Notes under the pieces: generated by a model
What the model saw: only the letters and a program-made list of their open reading frames with translations
Database searches by the model: none
What the model was told of the DNA's origin: nothing
Part shown: piece by piece, positions 1 through 10,289 of the stretch
Layout: each line of letters opens with the position of its first letter
How positions within the stretch are numbered: position 1 is the first letter of the stretch
Source of the DNA: Marasmius tenuissimus
Taxonomy: Eukaryota; Basidiomycota; Agaricomycetes; Agaricales; Marasmiaceae
Direction of reading: 5' to 3'
Length of the DNA stretch: 64,000 bases
Assembly: GCA_029532415.1 (NCBI GenBank)
Contig: JAQOTA010000069.1
Span: 372,001-436,000, forward strand
Made by a program: the position numbers and the translations under genes

Positions 1-1387
1 TCCTTCGGTTTGAGAACGTCACTGAAATCTTCACCGTTCTAGGTAATGCACGACTGGCTGGTCTCGAAAGAGATCTTCACCTGCAAGGCTACGACTACAA
101 CATGATCCTATCAGTCTTCTACATCTCCTACGTTCTGTTCGAAATCCCTTCCAATATCATCTGCAAGAGGGTCGGTCCCGGATGGTTTATCCCAGCTATT
201 ACGCTCCTGTTCGGTGGTACATCCATAGCAACCGCGTTCGTGCATACCAAGGCGCAAATCTCTGGTGTTCGTTTCCTTCTGGGTGCGTTTTCGTTGTTTG
301 GTACAGATGACATGCGCTGACTTGAAGCCCGCTAGGTATATTTGAGGCTGGAATGATGCCAGGTATCGCGTACTATTTGTCAAGATGGTACAGAAGAAGT
401 GAACTCGCCTTCCGCCTTGCTCTCTATATCGTCAACGCACCATTGGCTGGGGCTTTTGGTGGTCTCTTGGCGTCCGGAATTCTCAAACTTTCCCATTTTG
501 GCGGCGTGCACGAATGGCGCATGATTTTCGCGATCGAAGGCATCGTCACATGCGGTCTCGCACTTCTCGGTTTCATCACACTCACTGATCGGCCGGAGAC
601 CGCAATATGGCTGAACGCAGAAGAGAAGAGCCTCGCCGTGGACCGTGTCATGTCTGAGCGTGTAGGACAGACCGAGGTGCTCGACAAGCTTGACGTGCCG
701 AAAATCATAAAAGGAATCTTTAATCCCGCTACTCTCGGTGTCTCGTTCATCTTCCTTCTGAACAACGTCACCGTTCAAGGCCTCGCGTTCTTCCTCCCCA
801 CCATTGTCCGAACGATCTACCCCCAGGCCAGCGTAATCTCGCAGCAACTGCACACCGTCCCACCCTGGGTCGTTGGAGCATTCTTCACACTCCTTCTGCC
901 CTTCTTCGCCTGGAGATACGACCGCCGACAAATCTTCATGATCATGTCAGTGCCGTTCGTTATGATAGGCTACATCATGTTCCTCGCGTCTGACAACCCG
1001 CAAGTCCGATACGCAGCTACATTCATAATCGCCGTCGGAGCTTTCTCCTTCGGATCGCTCTGTAACGCCCAGGTCTCTGCCAACGTTGTTTCGGATACAG
1101 CGCGTGCGGCTGCGATTGGAACGAACGTCATGTTTGGGAATATCGGTGGACTGATATCCACATGGAGTTTCCTGCCGTTCGATGGACCTGATTTCAAGAT
1201 TGGGAACGGGCTCAATTTGGCGACTTCGAGTGTGACACTGATCGTTTGTATCGGGTTGTTGGTGTGGATGGTGGCGGACAACAAACACAGGGATAAGAGA
1301 GATGCGAAGGTTGAGTTGGAGGGGTTAGATCAGAGGAAGATTGAGGATATGGACTGGAAACATCCGGAATTCAGGTGGAGACCGTAA
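1..1387 (+). CDS. MFS transporter, Dal5-like anion:cation symporter (5' truncated)
   Basis: This is the 3' portion of a major facilitator transporter of the allantoate permease (Dal5/ACS) family, which imports organic anions such as allantoate, nicotinate or related nutrients across the plasma membrane. The visible start of the protein, NARLAGLERDLHL, followed by YISYVLFEIPSNI, is the classic region after helix 1 and through helix 2 of this family. Later segments give the remaining helices, and the protein ends in a charged tail (WKHPEFRWRP). A 53 bp intron lies at 283-335 (GTGCGT...GCTAG) and joins RFLLG to IFEAGMMPG. Bases 1-42 look like the end of another intron (TTCTAG at 37-42). The start codon and helix 1 are outside the window. 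The substrate cannot be told from sequence. Confidence 0.88.
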
Positions 1388-1440
1388 ACGGTTTTTATGT
1401 TCAGCCGCTTGGGGTTTTTCTATCCTGTGTTTGGTCGTTC

Positions 1441-3134
1441 TTACCGAAAGCTCTGATTGTTTACTTTACGGTTGTACTCATCTTGGAAAATGATGTAAGT
1501 ATACGATTTTTGCCTTGTAATGATAGAAATGTATAGCACGGTCATACGAACTTGATGCGAACCACCGTTGCACATGTACACCGCTTGTTGAAAACGATAA
1601 ATACATACGTCGGCGGCAATAACTGAATCGCAGGGGGGCAAGTCAGTCAGAATGAGACGTCCACTCGAAAATTAACATACGAGGGAAAGCCGGGGCGAGG
1701 GATATTGCTCCGTCTGTAAAATGTGCCCAGCAAAAGTTGTACGCGATACCGTCGCACTGAAAGGTTGGGTCGTCTCTGAACGATCCTGTATGGCGTTTCG
1801 TGGAAGTTGGTATAAGGAGGCCACACGCTACACGGCGAAATAAGCACTTGTGTGTCGCGAATTACGTTGCTGAACTCACCAAAACTCAATCCAGCCAGGC
1901 CGATAAGCGTGTAAAAGTGAGTCAATGCCCGCGTAAGGGTGCGTGTGATGGACGGGCGGCGATTGTAGGAAAGTCTAAGCGTTCAGCGTCAATACAAGCT
2001 CAATTGCGCTCTCGAAATCAAGAGGACTCACAGCCCAGACCCAGGTGTTAGTGGAGAGCGAAGCCGCCAGTCCGCCGAATGCCTCTGAACACAAGTCGAC
2101 TAAAGCGGTGAGTGATCGTCGTAGCTCAGGGCGTGCATAATTCTGAATGCAGTCCCCGGAGTCCCAAGGGCGATGGTCGTCCCTTTCCGGATATTCATGA
2201 ACTCAAGGGATCAACAGAAGTTAAAGTTGAAAGGCCACGTACCATAGAACGCAGTGCGGACCCCAGTGGGAGATGGGAGAGTGCATCCTCCCTTTCAAGG
2301 GGCCAGCGTCATGCGCGCGGTCTCGCACCACTACTAGAGATTGTGGACCGAGGGGGAGCTTGTGACTGTAGCGGTAGATGGTGATACCAGTGACGGCGGC
2401 TTCAGGATTCGCGTCAGACGCGGTTTGATGCTGAGAGGACGTACCCATCGCCGTCATGAACGCTCCTAGAGTACCGCTGGATATCGACAATGCACACCAG
2501 ATCGTTATTACAGCTTCTGGTCCTGTCATGTTGGGGCGCGAATACTTAGTTCCGCTGAGGAGCATGATTCCAATGACTATACGATGAGGGGAGATGGATG
2601 AGGATGGTACCTCTCAGGGTCGTACGAAATGGTACTGGCTGAGCCATAGGGCAGATAGAACTGTGAAGGAGATGAATTGAGCCAAAGCAGTGGCGAGAAC
2701 ATGGTCAGATTTCCTTCTGTGATTGTAGGCGCCGCTGTTTGGACGATTCCGAGAAACGAATCAGTAACAGCAAGATATGAAGTAAATTATCCACGCGCAC
2801 AGGACGCTGATCCATACCCGAGTGAGAAAGGATGGTACACGCAAATAAGCTATCGCAGATCATGTTCAGCTTCGGAAGGTTGATTGAGCTGGTTGCACTG
2901 TTCCTACTAGATGGCTGGCGTCTGGCAACTCTGTGTTATAACTAGAGGGTCCTGATGGGTGCCGCCAATTCGACTCCACCCATCCAAAGAGCAGATCAAT
3001 CAGAACGTTTTTGACTAGTCCCCAAGCCAAGAGTCAACCTATGATGAAGCGATCAAAGCAAGCTCCGGATTCTTGAGGGTCGAGGATACCTGTCCACGAT
3101 ACAAGTTCAGACGAAGCGTTCGAACGAAGGCCAT
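1441..3134 (-). pseudogene. Broken copy of the tandem MARVEL-like membrane protein gene at 5790-7504
   Basis: Read on the minus strand, this stretch aligns exon by exon with the intact gene at 5790-7504. Exon 1 (3098-3134) is identical over 36 of 37 bases. Shared blocks include the TWVWISVL-type helix (as TRVWISVL), AYNHRRKSDHV, GPEAVIT.WCA, RDRAHDAGPLKGRMHSP and THFYTLIGLA. It is broken: the first codon after intron 1 is TGA where the intact gene has TGG (tryptophan), nearby indels shift the frame, and the second helix is shortened by about 12 bases. The C-terminus diverges and ends in a poorly related tail near 1441. It lies tail-to-tail with the upstream MFS gene. One intron uses a weak GC donor. 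It could be translated only from a downstream start, which I consider unlikely. Confidence 0.78.
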
Positions 3135-3449
3135 GGGAGGAAAGAAAGAGTGACGAAATCCTATCTGTCAATCCATCGAGCTTCTTTGTCCGGTCCTTGC
3201 CCAAAGTCCAAAGAAGCGGTGTCAAAATGGATGGCTTGGGCGACCAGCCCAGATCTCTGAAAGGCTTTCGTCGAACCCATCCCCAACTTCAATAACAGGG
3301 CGTTACTCAGCGCAGGTATGGCGGTGACCTAGAGGTTATCCGCATTTTGAAATAAGAGTTGAACATTCAGAGGCTCGCCGTTGTAGAGTCTGAACCCTGT
3401 TCAATGTTTCGGGATCTTGGCAAGAATGGCCAACGTTACCTTGGCCAAG
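3135..3449 (-). repeat. Upstream arm of the inverted duplication (left copy)
   Basis: Sequence upstream of the pseudogene start matches, in inverted orientation, sequence upstream of the intact gene. The 16-mer CTTGGCCAAGGTAACG occurs at 3434-3449 (minus) and 5441-5456 (plus). The 30 or so bases before each ATG are also nearly the same (GGATTTC.TCACTC...TTTCCTCCC). So the duplication carried the promoter as well as the coding region. Bases 3450-3763 hold no gene I recognise. Confidence 0.7.
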
Positions 3450-3763
3450 TTAGATCTTCCGTTCGCCGCGTAATAGGCGTTTATTTAGCAAATACATACC
3501 TGTGAATACTAAAGCGGGGCAGAGGATGATATAGATGCGGGAAGGCTATAATATCGAAATGTGAGTTACTGGACTCGAGCAGAGCCCGTATGGGTACAGG
3601 TTGGAGCTGGTTGGAGACAAAGAGATGACGGGCGCTTCGCGGACACATCTAATCTTATCGCGGGTCCTGTCACCACACGTGATCATCGTGGCAACTGTGT
3701 GTGACGAGGGACGAGCAACCGTTACCGGTCGTTGTCCCGCATCTTTTTCCCCCTTCCACCATC

Positions 3764-4467
3764 ATGTCGGCCTCTCCTACAACTAGCGGTCCCGTTCGAG
3801 GTAGCAACACTGGAACGAACCAGGGAGGAAGCACTCGAGTCAACATCCCAACCTCTGCACCTGCTGGAATAATCTCATTCACACAACCCCCGGAAATGTC
3901 GACTTCATTCTACAAAATTGCCCAAAATCAGCCCTTAACATTTGCTTGGAATGCCTCGGGAATATTGGCGGTGCCAACCTCGTTGACCGTCAAGGCGGTT
4001 GGTGCAAATGGCTTCACATACCCTGTAGGGCCATCGGACGGGAGCATACCAGGAGATGCGACATCGGTAGTGTGGGATGTTTATAGCTACCAGCAAGCCC
4101 ATCCGCAGACACCGTTAGCTGTGGGAATGTATACGATGCAGGTGTACGATGACAGAGGGTTGGGCGTAGGACAAAGGGCAGGATATCTCTCTCCCAACCA
4201 GAACTTGAAGTTTGCGCTGTACACTCCTCGGCCATATACACCTTTGTCGAGTGGTGAGCCTTTGTTTTTCCCCCTCACTTTTCTTGCGTTTCCGTACCCT
4301 TTCAAACTAGTTTTTTCACTGACACAAATCCCTCAGGTTGGACATGTACCGTATGTCAAAACGGTGCTCTTGCCAATACCATAGGAAGTCCGCTCGGGAT
4401 GTCTCTATTCATCACATTCCTGGTCATGTTCCTCTCGGGGTTCTCTTTCCTTCGGCAACGGCGATGA
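3764..4467 (+). CDS. DUF7137-domain protein with C-terminal membrane anchor
   Basis: The protein, about 207 residues, matches the fungal DUF7137 pattern: an extracellular-type beta domain with FTQPP, SFYKIA, TFAWN, TSVVWDVYSYQQ, YTMQVYDDRG, GYLSPNQNLKFALYTP and a WTC.VC knuckle. A single hydrophobic helix near the C-terminus (LFITFLVMFLSGFSFL) precedes the basic end RQRR. One 83 bp intron (4254-4336, GTGAGC...CTCAG) splits the gene. The molecular function of the family is unknown. Family members I know normally begin with a signal peptide. Here the ATG at 3764 gives only a short Ser/Thr/Gly-rich leader, so an upstream exon may be missing or the secretion signal may have been lost. The gene sits between the two arms of the inverted duplication. 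Confidence 0.82.
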
Positions 4468-5440
4468 GCCCGTCTCAGGCAGTGCAACGCTCCTCCCATG
4501 CCCGTGCACCTCTTCACGCCAGTTATTGTCGATTTCACCTTAGATGGAACCATGGACCCTTGTCGGCACCTCATTACCTTACTCACATCACGACCCTCCT
4601 GTATATCATGTCCCTCCTTTCAAGTACTGGACTTCACTCATGCATCGTACATTTTTTCCATTCCTTAATTCACGTCGGGCACTCCAACCCAGAATCGGAA
4701 CGGCCTCCCGGCATCGGTCTTCTGGATTTTCCGTTCTCGCGGTCTTTCTCATTCTTTTGTCAAGTTTCCCTTTTGGTCGGTTCTTTTGGACTTTCCACAT
4801 TCCAATTGTTGTCGCAGTTTTTGGTTAAGTACTTATATGATAGTCTACATGTTATCTTTCAATGGCACGCAAACTGAGTACACATTAGAGAGTGCGGGGT
4901 GAGTTGACCGCGATCCCCGGTCTTTTTTTTTCACAACAGGAGCTTGTACACGAGGGGTGTACCCATGTGGCTGAACTGGATTCCACAGCAACCATCGCGG
5001 GCCCTTCTGCGACCGGTCTCGACTTGTGCGGCGAATTCAGACCGCGAGAGTAGTCTCAATATAGTCAACGGCCTCAGTACTCAGTATCTAGAGGGAAGGT
5101 TGCATATCAGGAAGTCAAGATGCTTCGACAAGTAACCGGTCTGGCTGGAGACGAGAGTCCGTTAAGCGCCCAAATTAAAATCTGGTCTCCTGCACCCATC
5201 ATCTTCGTAGCTCTCTCCCGCCGTACAATCGAGGTCGGAAAATCAAACTGAAGGATGATCCTGTTCGTGCCATCAATTTACGGATATCACCTCTTTAGCC
5301 AGACTCCACGGCGATACCACAATACAGCCTTTGTGCACCATCTTCCATCCTGCCTCAACGTGTACTGAATATGTACTTACACGCGTACTACAGTCTACTA
5401 CTGGCCCCTAAGCCAACGGAAGTTCCGGAACAAGTTTATC
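4468..5440. other. Intergenic, no gene recognised
   Basis: Reading frames here are short, overlap one another on both strands and resemble no family I know. The left part is T/C-rich (4590-4830), consistent with the 3' flank of the DUF7137 gene. Confidence 0.5.
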
Positions 5441-5789
5441 CTTGGCCAAGGTAACGCTAGGACGCTACTCCCGCCAAGACAAGGACCCGAAATAACACGA
5501 CTTTGATTCTTGAACACAGGCCTTACCAACTGTGGAGATTGAGCTTTTGGATCCCTGTCTTCACAATAGGTCGCGATAGGGACGCCTTCCACTGTCCAGG
5601 CCACTGTACCGCTATGCCCCATAGCAGAAAACGATCCGCTCGAGGGGTTGGGGCCAGGGCTGATACAGTGATCTTGTGTGGAGACTACGACACTGCCGCT
5701 TCTGTGGACCCTGAACGTGATTCAAAGGCGACAGAAGTTGATATATTGACAAAGTGGATTTCATCACTCTCCCTCATTCCTTTCCTCCC
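5441..5789 (+). repeat. Upstream arm of the inverted duplication (right copy), likely promoter and 5' leader
   Basis: Matches 3135-3449 in inverted orientation, including the 16-mer at 5441-5456 and the pyrimidine-rich leader just before the ATG (TTTCCTCCC at 5781-5789). Conservation of this arm with the pseudogene copy marks it as the probable promoter and leader of the gene that follows. Confidence 0.65.
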
Positions 5790-7504
5790 ATGGCCTTCGT
5801 TCGAACGCTTCGTCTGAACTTGTATGGTGAGCAAGTATCCCACCGCCGTGGCCTCAACGGACTTGATTTGATCTCTCTATCGCAGGCTGGCTCTTGGCTT
5901 TGGGGCTAGTTCAAAACGTTCTGACTGGACTTCTTGCTGGATTTGGTCAGTGGAATTGGAGGGGTCCGTCAGGATTTTACTACGAGGAGGAACTACGAGA
6001 TGTCAGCCACTTCTCAGGTATGTAACCAACTCGACCGACTTTCTAAAGCTCAATTCGATCGCGATAGCTTATTTTGCGTGTATCGGAGTTGCCATATCTT
6101 TTCTAACCTGGGTATGGATCAGCGTCCTGTGCGTGTGGATCAGTTACTCTACACTTTGGGGGCTCAACTGGGCTGACGCGTTGTGGAATCATCTACAGTG
6201 TCGCCTACAACCACAGGAGAAAATCTGACCATGTCCTCGCAAGCGCTTTGGTTCATCTCATCTCATTTACCATTCTATCTGTCCTGTGGCTCAGTCGGTA
6301 CCCATTTCGTCCCATCTCGCGAGGACACTCCGTATTCATGGATTCAACCACCCCCTCATAGTTATCGGAATCATGCTCCTCAGCGAAACCAGGTATTCGT
6401 GCCCCAACATGCCCGGACCAGAAGCTGTCATCACGATGTGGTGTGCCATGTCGATATCTAGCGGTACTCTAGGGTTGTTAATGACCCTAATAGGTACGTC
6501 CAGTACCACCCACTTCAAGTACCGGGTCGAGACTTACACGAATTCTGTACCAGCCGCCGTTGCTGCTGTCACCATCTACCGCTTCAGCCGTGAACTCCCT
6601 CACGGGCTACATTCGCCAGTGGTAGCACGAGACCGTGCTCATGATGCTGGTCCTTTGAAGGGGAGGATGCACTCGCCGACTAGGGCTCGCACTGCGTTGT
6701 ATGGTACGTGGTTACTGGTCTGTGCCCCCGGCTTTTTGTTGACCGTGAACTGTGTTCCTCAAAAGGAACAACCATCGCTTTTGGTCTTCCGGGGACTGTA
6801 ATCGGGATTATGCACGCCATGTGGAGTTATGAAGAGAAATTGCGTGCGTTCGAAAGAATCGTTGGTGTGTTCCAAATAAGCTGACTTGTGTCTAGAGGCC
6901 TTTGGTGGACTGGCGTCTTCACTCTCTACCATCACCTGGGTCTGGGCTAGTGTGCTGTGAGTTTGATTCGTGGTGTCTCTTATCTAGGTTTGGAACACCC
7001 CAGTTGACCTTGTATCACTAGACTCTCATATAATCGCCGTCCGTCCATCACACGTACACTCACTCGAGCGTCGACCCACTTCTACACGCTTATCGGTTTG
7101 GCTGTGCTGAACTTCGGTGAGCTCTAACAACACACCCGGTGGACAATTACTCATTGTACCATATTAGCGTGCGGCATCCTTATACTGGCCTCCACGAAGC
7201 ACACTCCAGGGGTGTACGGAGAGGGCTCAACCTTCACATGTGACGGTATCGACTTTTGCTGGGTACACGTCGCAGACGGAGCGATATCACTCGCTTTGAC
7301 TTTCCCCCGTACGTCCCATGGCCGTCAATTTCGTTCGCATTGATCGTGAAATGACCTTCTCACTCAGTTACTGCTGCCGCTGTGTGCATCTATCGACAAA
7401 TTACCCGGGAGGGAGGGAAACTTTCAGACAGCAATGTTGCGCGATTCGATGGCGAAGGACCCGAGACTGTGAACCGAGACGAGATATTGAAGCTAGACCC
7501 GTAG
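5790..7504 (+). CDS. Eight-helix membrane protein, tandem duplicated MARVEL-like four-helix units
   Basis: An intron-dense gene (about 10 introns of 50-70 bp) for a membrane protein of roughly 370 residues. Exon 1 starts MAFVRTLRLNLYGWLLALG. Two four-helix units follow one another. In unit 1, the helix around ISFLTWVWISVL leads into a basic AYNHRRKSDH loop. In unit 2, the helix around LSTITWVWASVL leads into SYNRRPS, so the protein looks internally duplicated. Before the last helix there is a Cys pair (FTCDGIDFCW). The C-terminus is soluble and acidic (FDGEGPETVNRDEILKLDP). The order and spacing of helices resemble MARVEL-type fungal proteins; that assignment is by topology, not by a diagnostic motif. 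The intron before MLLSETRYSCPN appears to start with a weak GTCGGT donor. The paralogues at 1441-3134 and 63323-64000 support the exon structure. Function unknown. Confidence 0.72.
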
Positions 7505-7827
7505 GGTGAGAGTGGTGCGTGCCACACCGATGCCTGCTGTATTTATTGTATTCTATGGACAATTATGAGACTGATCGCGATTCACGAATTTGGAGTGGAA
7601 TCGTTGACGAAGTGATCTAGGGCGCTTGTGAGACGCATTGAATATACGGAACATTCGGTTAAGCACATCGTAAGGGATCTGAATGCAGTCATCAAAGCAC
7701 CGGAAAAGAGCGTTTGCACACGCTTTTTGGCCACCTTTTCTTCTATGGACCTAATCTTCCTCTTGCCCAATCCAATGCTCCCAGTTCTGTTCCCACCGTT
7801 CCCAAGGCAAAGCGAGGAGTTGCGATT
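7505..7827. other. Intergenic, convergent 3' ends
   Basis: About 320 bases between two genes that point at each other. No gene or element seen. Confidence 0.5.
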
Positions 7828-10206
7828 TCAAAGCTTCCCCCTTTGCAACGAACTCGTCCGGAAAGGTCTATGAGGAGAAATCGTCAGTCCACGGATGGGA
7901 ATATCAGGACCCAGAAAAGTGATCCTCACCCCAATCCACTCGAGCACGTTCTTCTTTCCTTTTTCTCTATCCGAAGAATCGATCCGCATCACCAAGCAAC
8001 CTTTCGCCAGCGTAAAGAATTTCCGACAGAGCCGAACCAAACTCGTATGCAGGGGGCAGGATTTCAGGAGCGACGACCGTACCATGTTCAAAAAGATGCC
8101 CGACAGCTCGTCAATGGTTTCATCGTCTCTTGCAACACTCTGGGCAAGTTCCTGGAAAAGGGAGTAGAAAGCCTCGATGAGTCGTATACAAGCATCCTGG
8201 TATGCGAGGTGCCCTGGATCGCGTGACACATCACCCTCGGACAGATCACAGCGACAGTCTGTTAGACGAGGTAATTGGTCCCTGTCGGGGCGCAGCCCAT
8301 CCAATCTAGTGGTCCACTCGCAGCCCGCGGCACGTTGGACAACCCAATGTCCAGCATCGTCTCGCGGGGACGTACCCAGAGGCCATTCCAGGTGAAAACA
8401 ATCCGGACACTTCATGAATTTGTGTACGAGGCGCTCCGCGAGCTCAGGGTTGAGTGGATGCTGTTGAGAAAGAGGCGTAAGCACAAGCGATTAGAATATC
8501 AAAAGCCACTGGTCAAACTTACACATTTCATCACCCATGGTACGAGGCTCTGGAACATCGACTCCCAACCAGGTCGTCCATGTGCTGGATACGCGGATGC
8601 GAGGTCAACATTCCATAGGTTGTCCAATAGGTCTTCAGTTAGTTCTGGAATCATTTCGCAGCAGCCTTTAATCCATCCCACATAGAAGGACCTGGTTCCC
8701 TTGCGGTAGAGCTGGTCGGGGCTACATATGTGTATGAGAGAAGCTCTAGGAAGCAAGGACATTTCAAACCTGCGAGTCCGCACTTGACTGGTCGTCAGGT
8801 TTCCGAGCCATTGTCGGGCAATGTCCTGTGTGTGGGCCGGGATGTCAATGTGGAACTGACGTGACCTGTTCTGATCAACCAGATAATCTCTGAGCGAAAT
8901 GTGGTATAGGTTGATCTCATCCTCCCAGTCACCAGTATCCAGCACTGAGTCCAACACACGCAGCGTCAAGGCCACTTGTCCCTTGGGCAGCCTGAGCAGT
9001 ATCTCGATATGTTCAGGGGTTGGTTCCAGATGGTCTGGGATTATAAGGATGGCCGCAAGAACGTGGAGAGATAGATGGCAATCTGGACTGAATGAAAGGA
9101 TGACACTGTAAAGGTGATCGAGTGCACGATAATTTGAGTCGAACGAAGGGTCGCCTGCAATACGCTCGAGGGCACCCTGATTGACGGTAGGATGAGGAGA
9201 CCCGAGAAACCGGATCACAATTGATGCATAAATAGATGGGCGGGTCCTCTTGACCAGCATCTCGAGGTCCTTCTGCGAGGGCCAGGGGCTTTTTAATCGG
9301 ACCTGACTGTACTTCGGATTGGTGACAACACGTTCTCGGAAGTGATAGGAATAATACAGCATGATGTCTTGTTCGAGGAACGACTCGATATCAATCTTTT
9401 TGGTCAATCGGCGTAGTAAAGATTGGGTAACCAAGATCCCCTTATTCCACGCTTCCGGGCGGCTGCAGATCAAGAATCGCAGTGGAAAGTGAGGTACGTG
9501 TTGGATGGTGGATAGGATGACGGAGAGAATGTGGAACGGGGTTTCCTTGTCAGGGTCACTCCATTCGTTGAGTCCATCGATAATGACAACATTTGGAACG
9601 GATGCCATTCCTGCAAGATTGTTAAATAAACTCCGCAGGGCTCTTTCCCAGTTCCATGCCTGTGTGATATCGAGGTCGTAAAACTGATGCTCTAGGCTGG
9701 CGTTCGGATCCATCACATCCTTCAGGAACCACCGACCAACGACGCTTCGCATGGCAGGCGTAGCTGAGGCCAAACCATGTGCGATAGCGAGGCAGAAGGC
9801 GAAAAGATTGTTATGTTTCGAGTCGAGTCGAACTAGGAACGAGGATACAAGGACTTTTTCCTCCCTACAAACCTGGGCGATAGACGAGGCAATCGCAGAT
9901 TTTCCTACACCTGCGGCTCCCGAGAGCCAGCAGATGGGATGGTCCTGATCTTGCGTCAAACACCATTCACGAATAATTCTAAGAACTTCTTCGCGGGTTC
10001 CTGGGAGACATTGTTCTGGTTTAACTTCGTGAGATGCTTTTACACCGAAGATTCGGTTCCAGATGATTCGATATGCTGTCACTAATCCGTGTGAGAATGG
10101 TCCAGGCCAAGGAAGAGGAAGAAAAGGACAGCTCACGGTTGGCAATTGTTGGGTAGAGATTGTTTACGCGTTCTCGAGCAACCGTATTCACCTGTCTTCC
10201 AGCCAC
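7828..10206 (-). CDS. NACHT-domain P-loop protein (NLR-like), 5' end unresolved
   Basis: The central NTPase is clear. The Walker A motif GAAGVGKSAIA follows HPICWLS, Walker B is VVIIDGLNEW, and a sensor-type block RFLICSRPEAW comes after it. A helical region then carries the family blocks LHVLAAILIIPDHLEPTPEHIE and ISLRDYLVDQNRSR (the usual FRDYL-like element). This is the fungal NACHT type associated with intracellular sensing and non-self recognition. Introns: 8461-8522 (62 bp), joining WVMKC to HPLNPELAERL, and one at about 10070-10137, joining NLYPTIAN to PYRIIWNRIF. No WD40, ankyrin or TPR repeats are visible at the C-terminus. I found no in-frame ATG at the start: the frame stays open to about 10305, where it meets the remnant of the neighbouring NACHT copy. 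The N-terminal effector domain is therefore missing or lies in exons I cannot see. Confidence 0.82.
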
Positions 10207-10289
10207 CTGCCAATGACCAATGGCATCATCATCCCTATCATTTAAGACATCCCCAAACCTCTCTTCCCACCGACCTGCAGCTAGGTGTG

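Noticed and set aside
2112..2384. Plus-strand gene over the pseudogene
   Set aside because: The opposite strand carries the exon homology (RDRAHDAGPLKGRMHSP) shared with 5790-7504; the plus frame is its complement.
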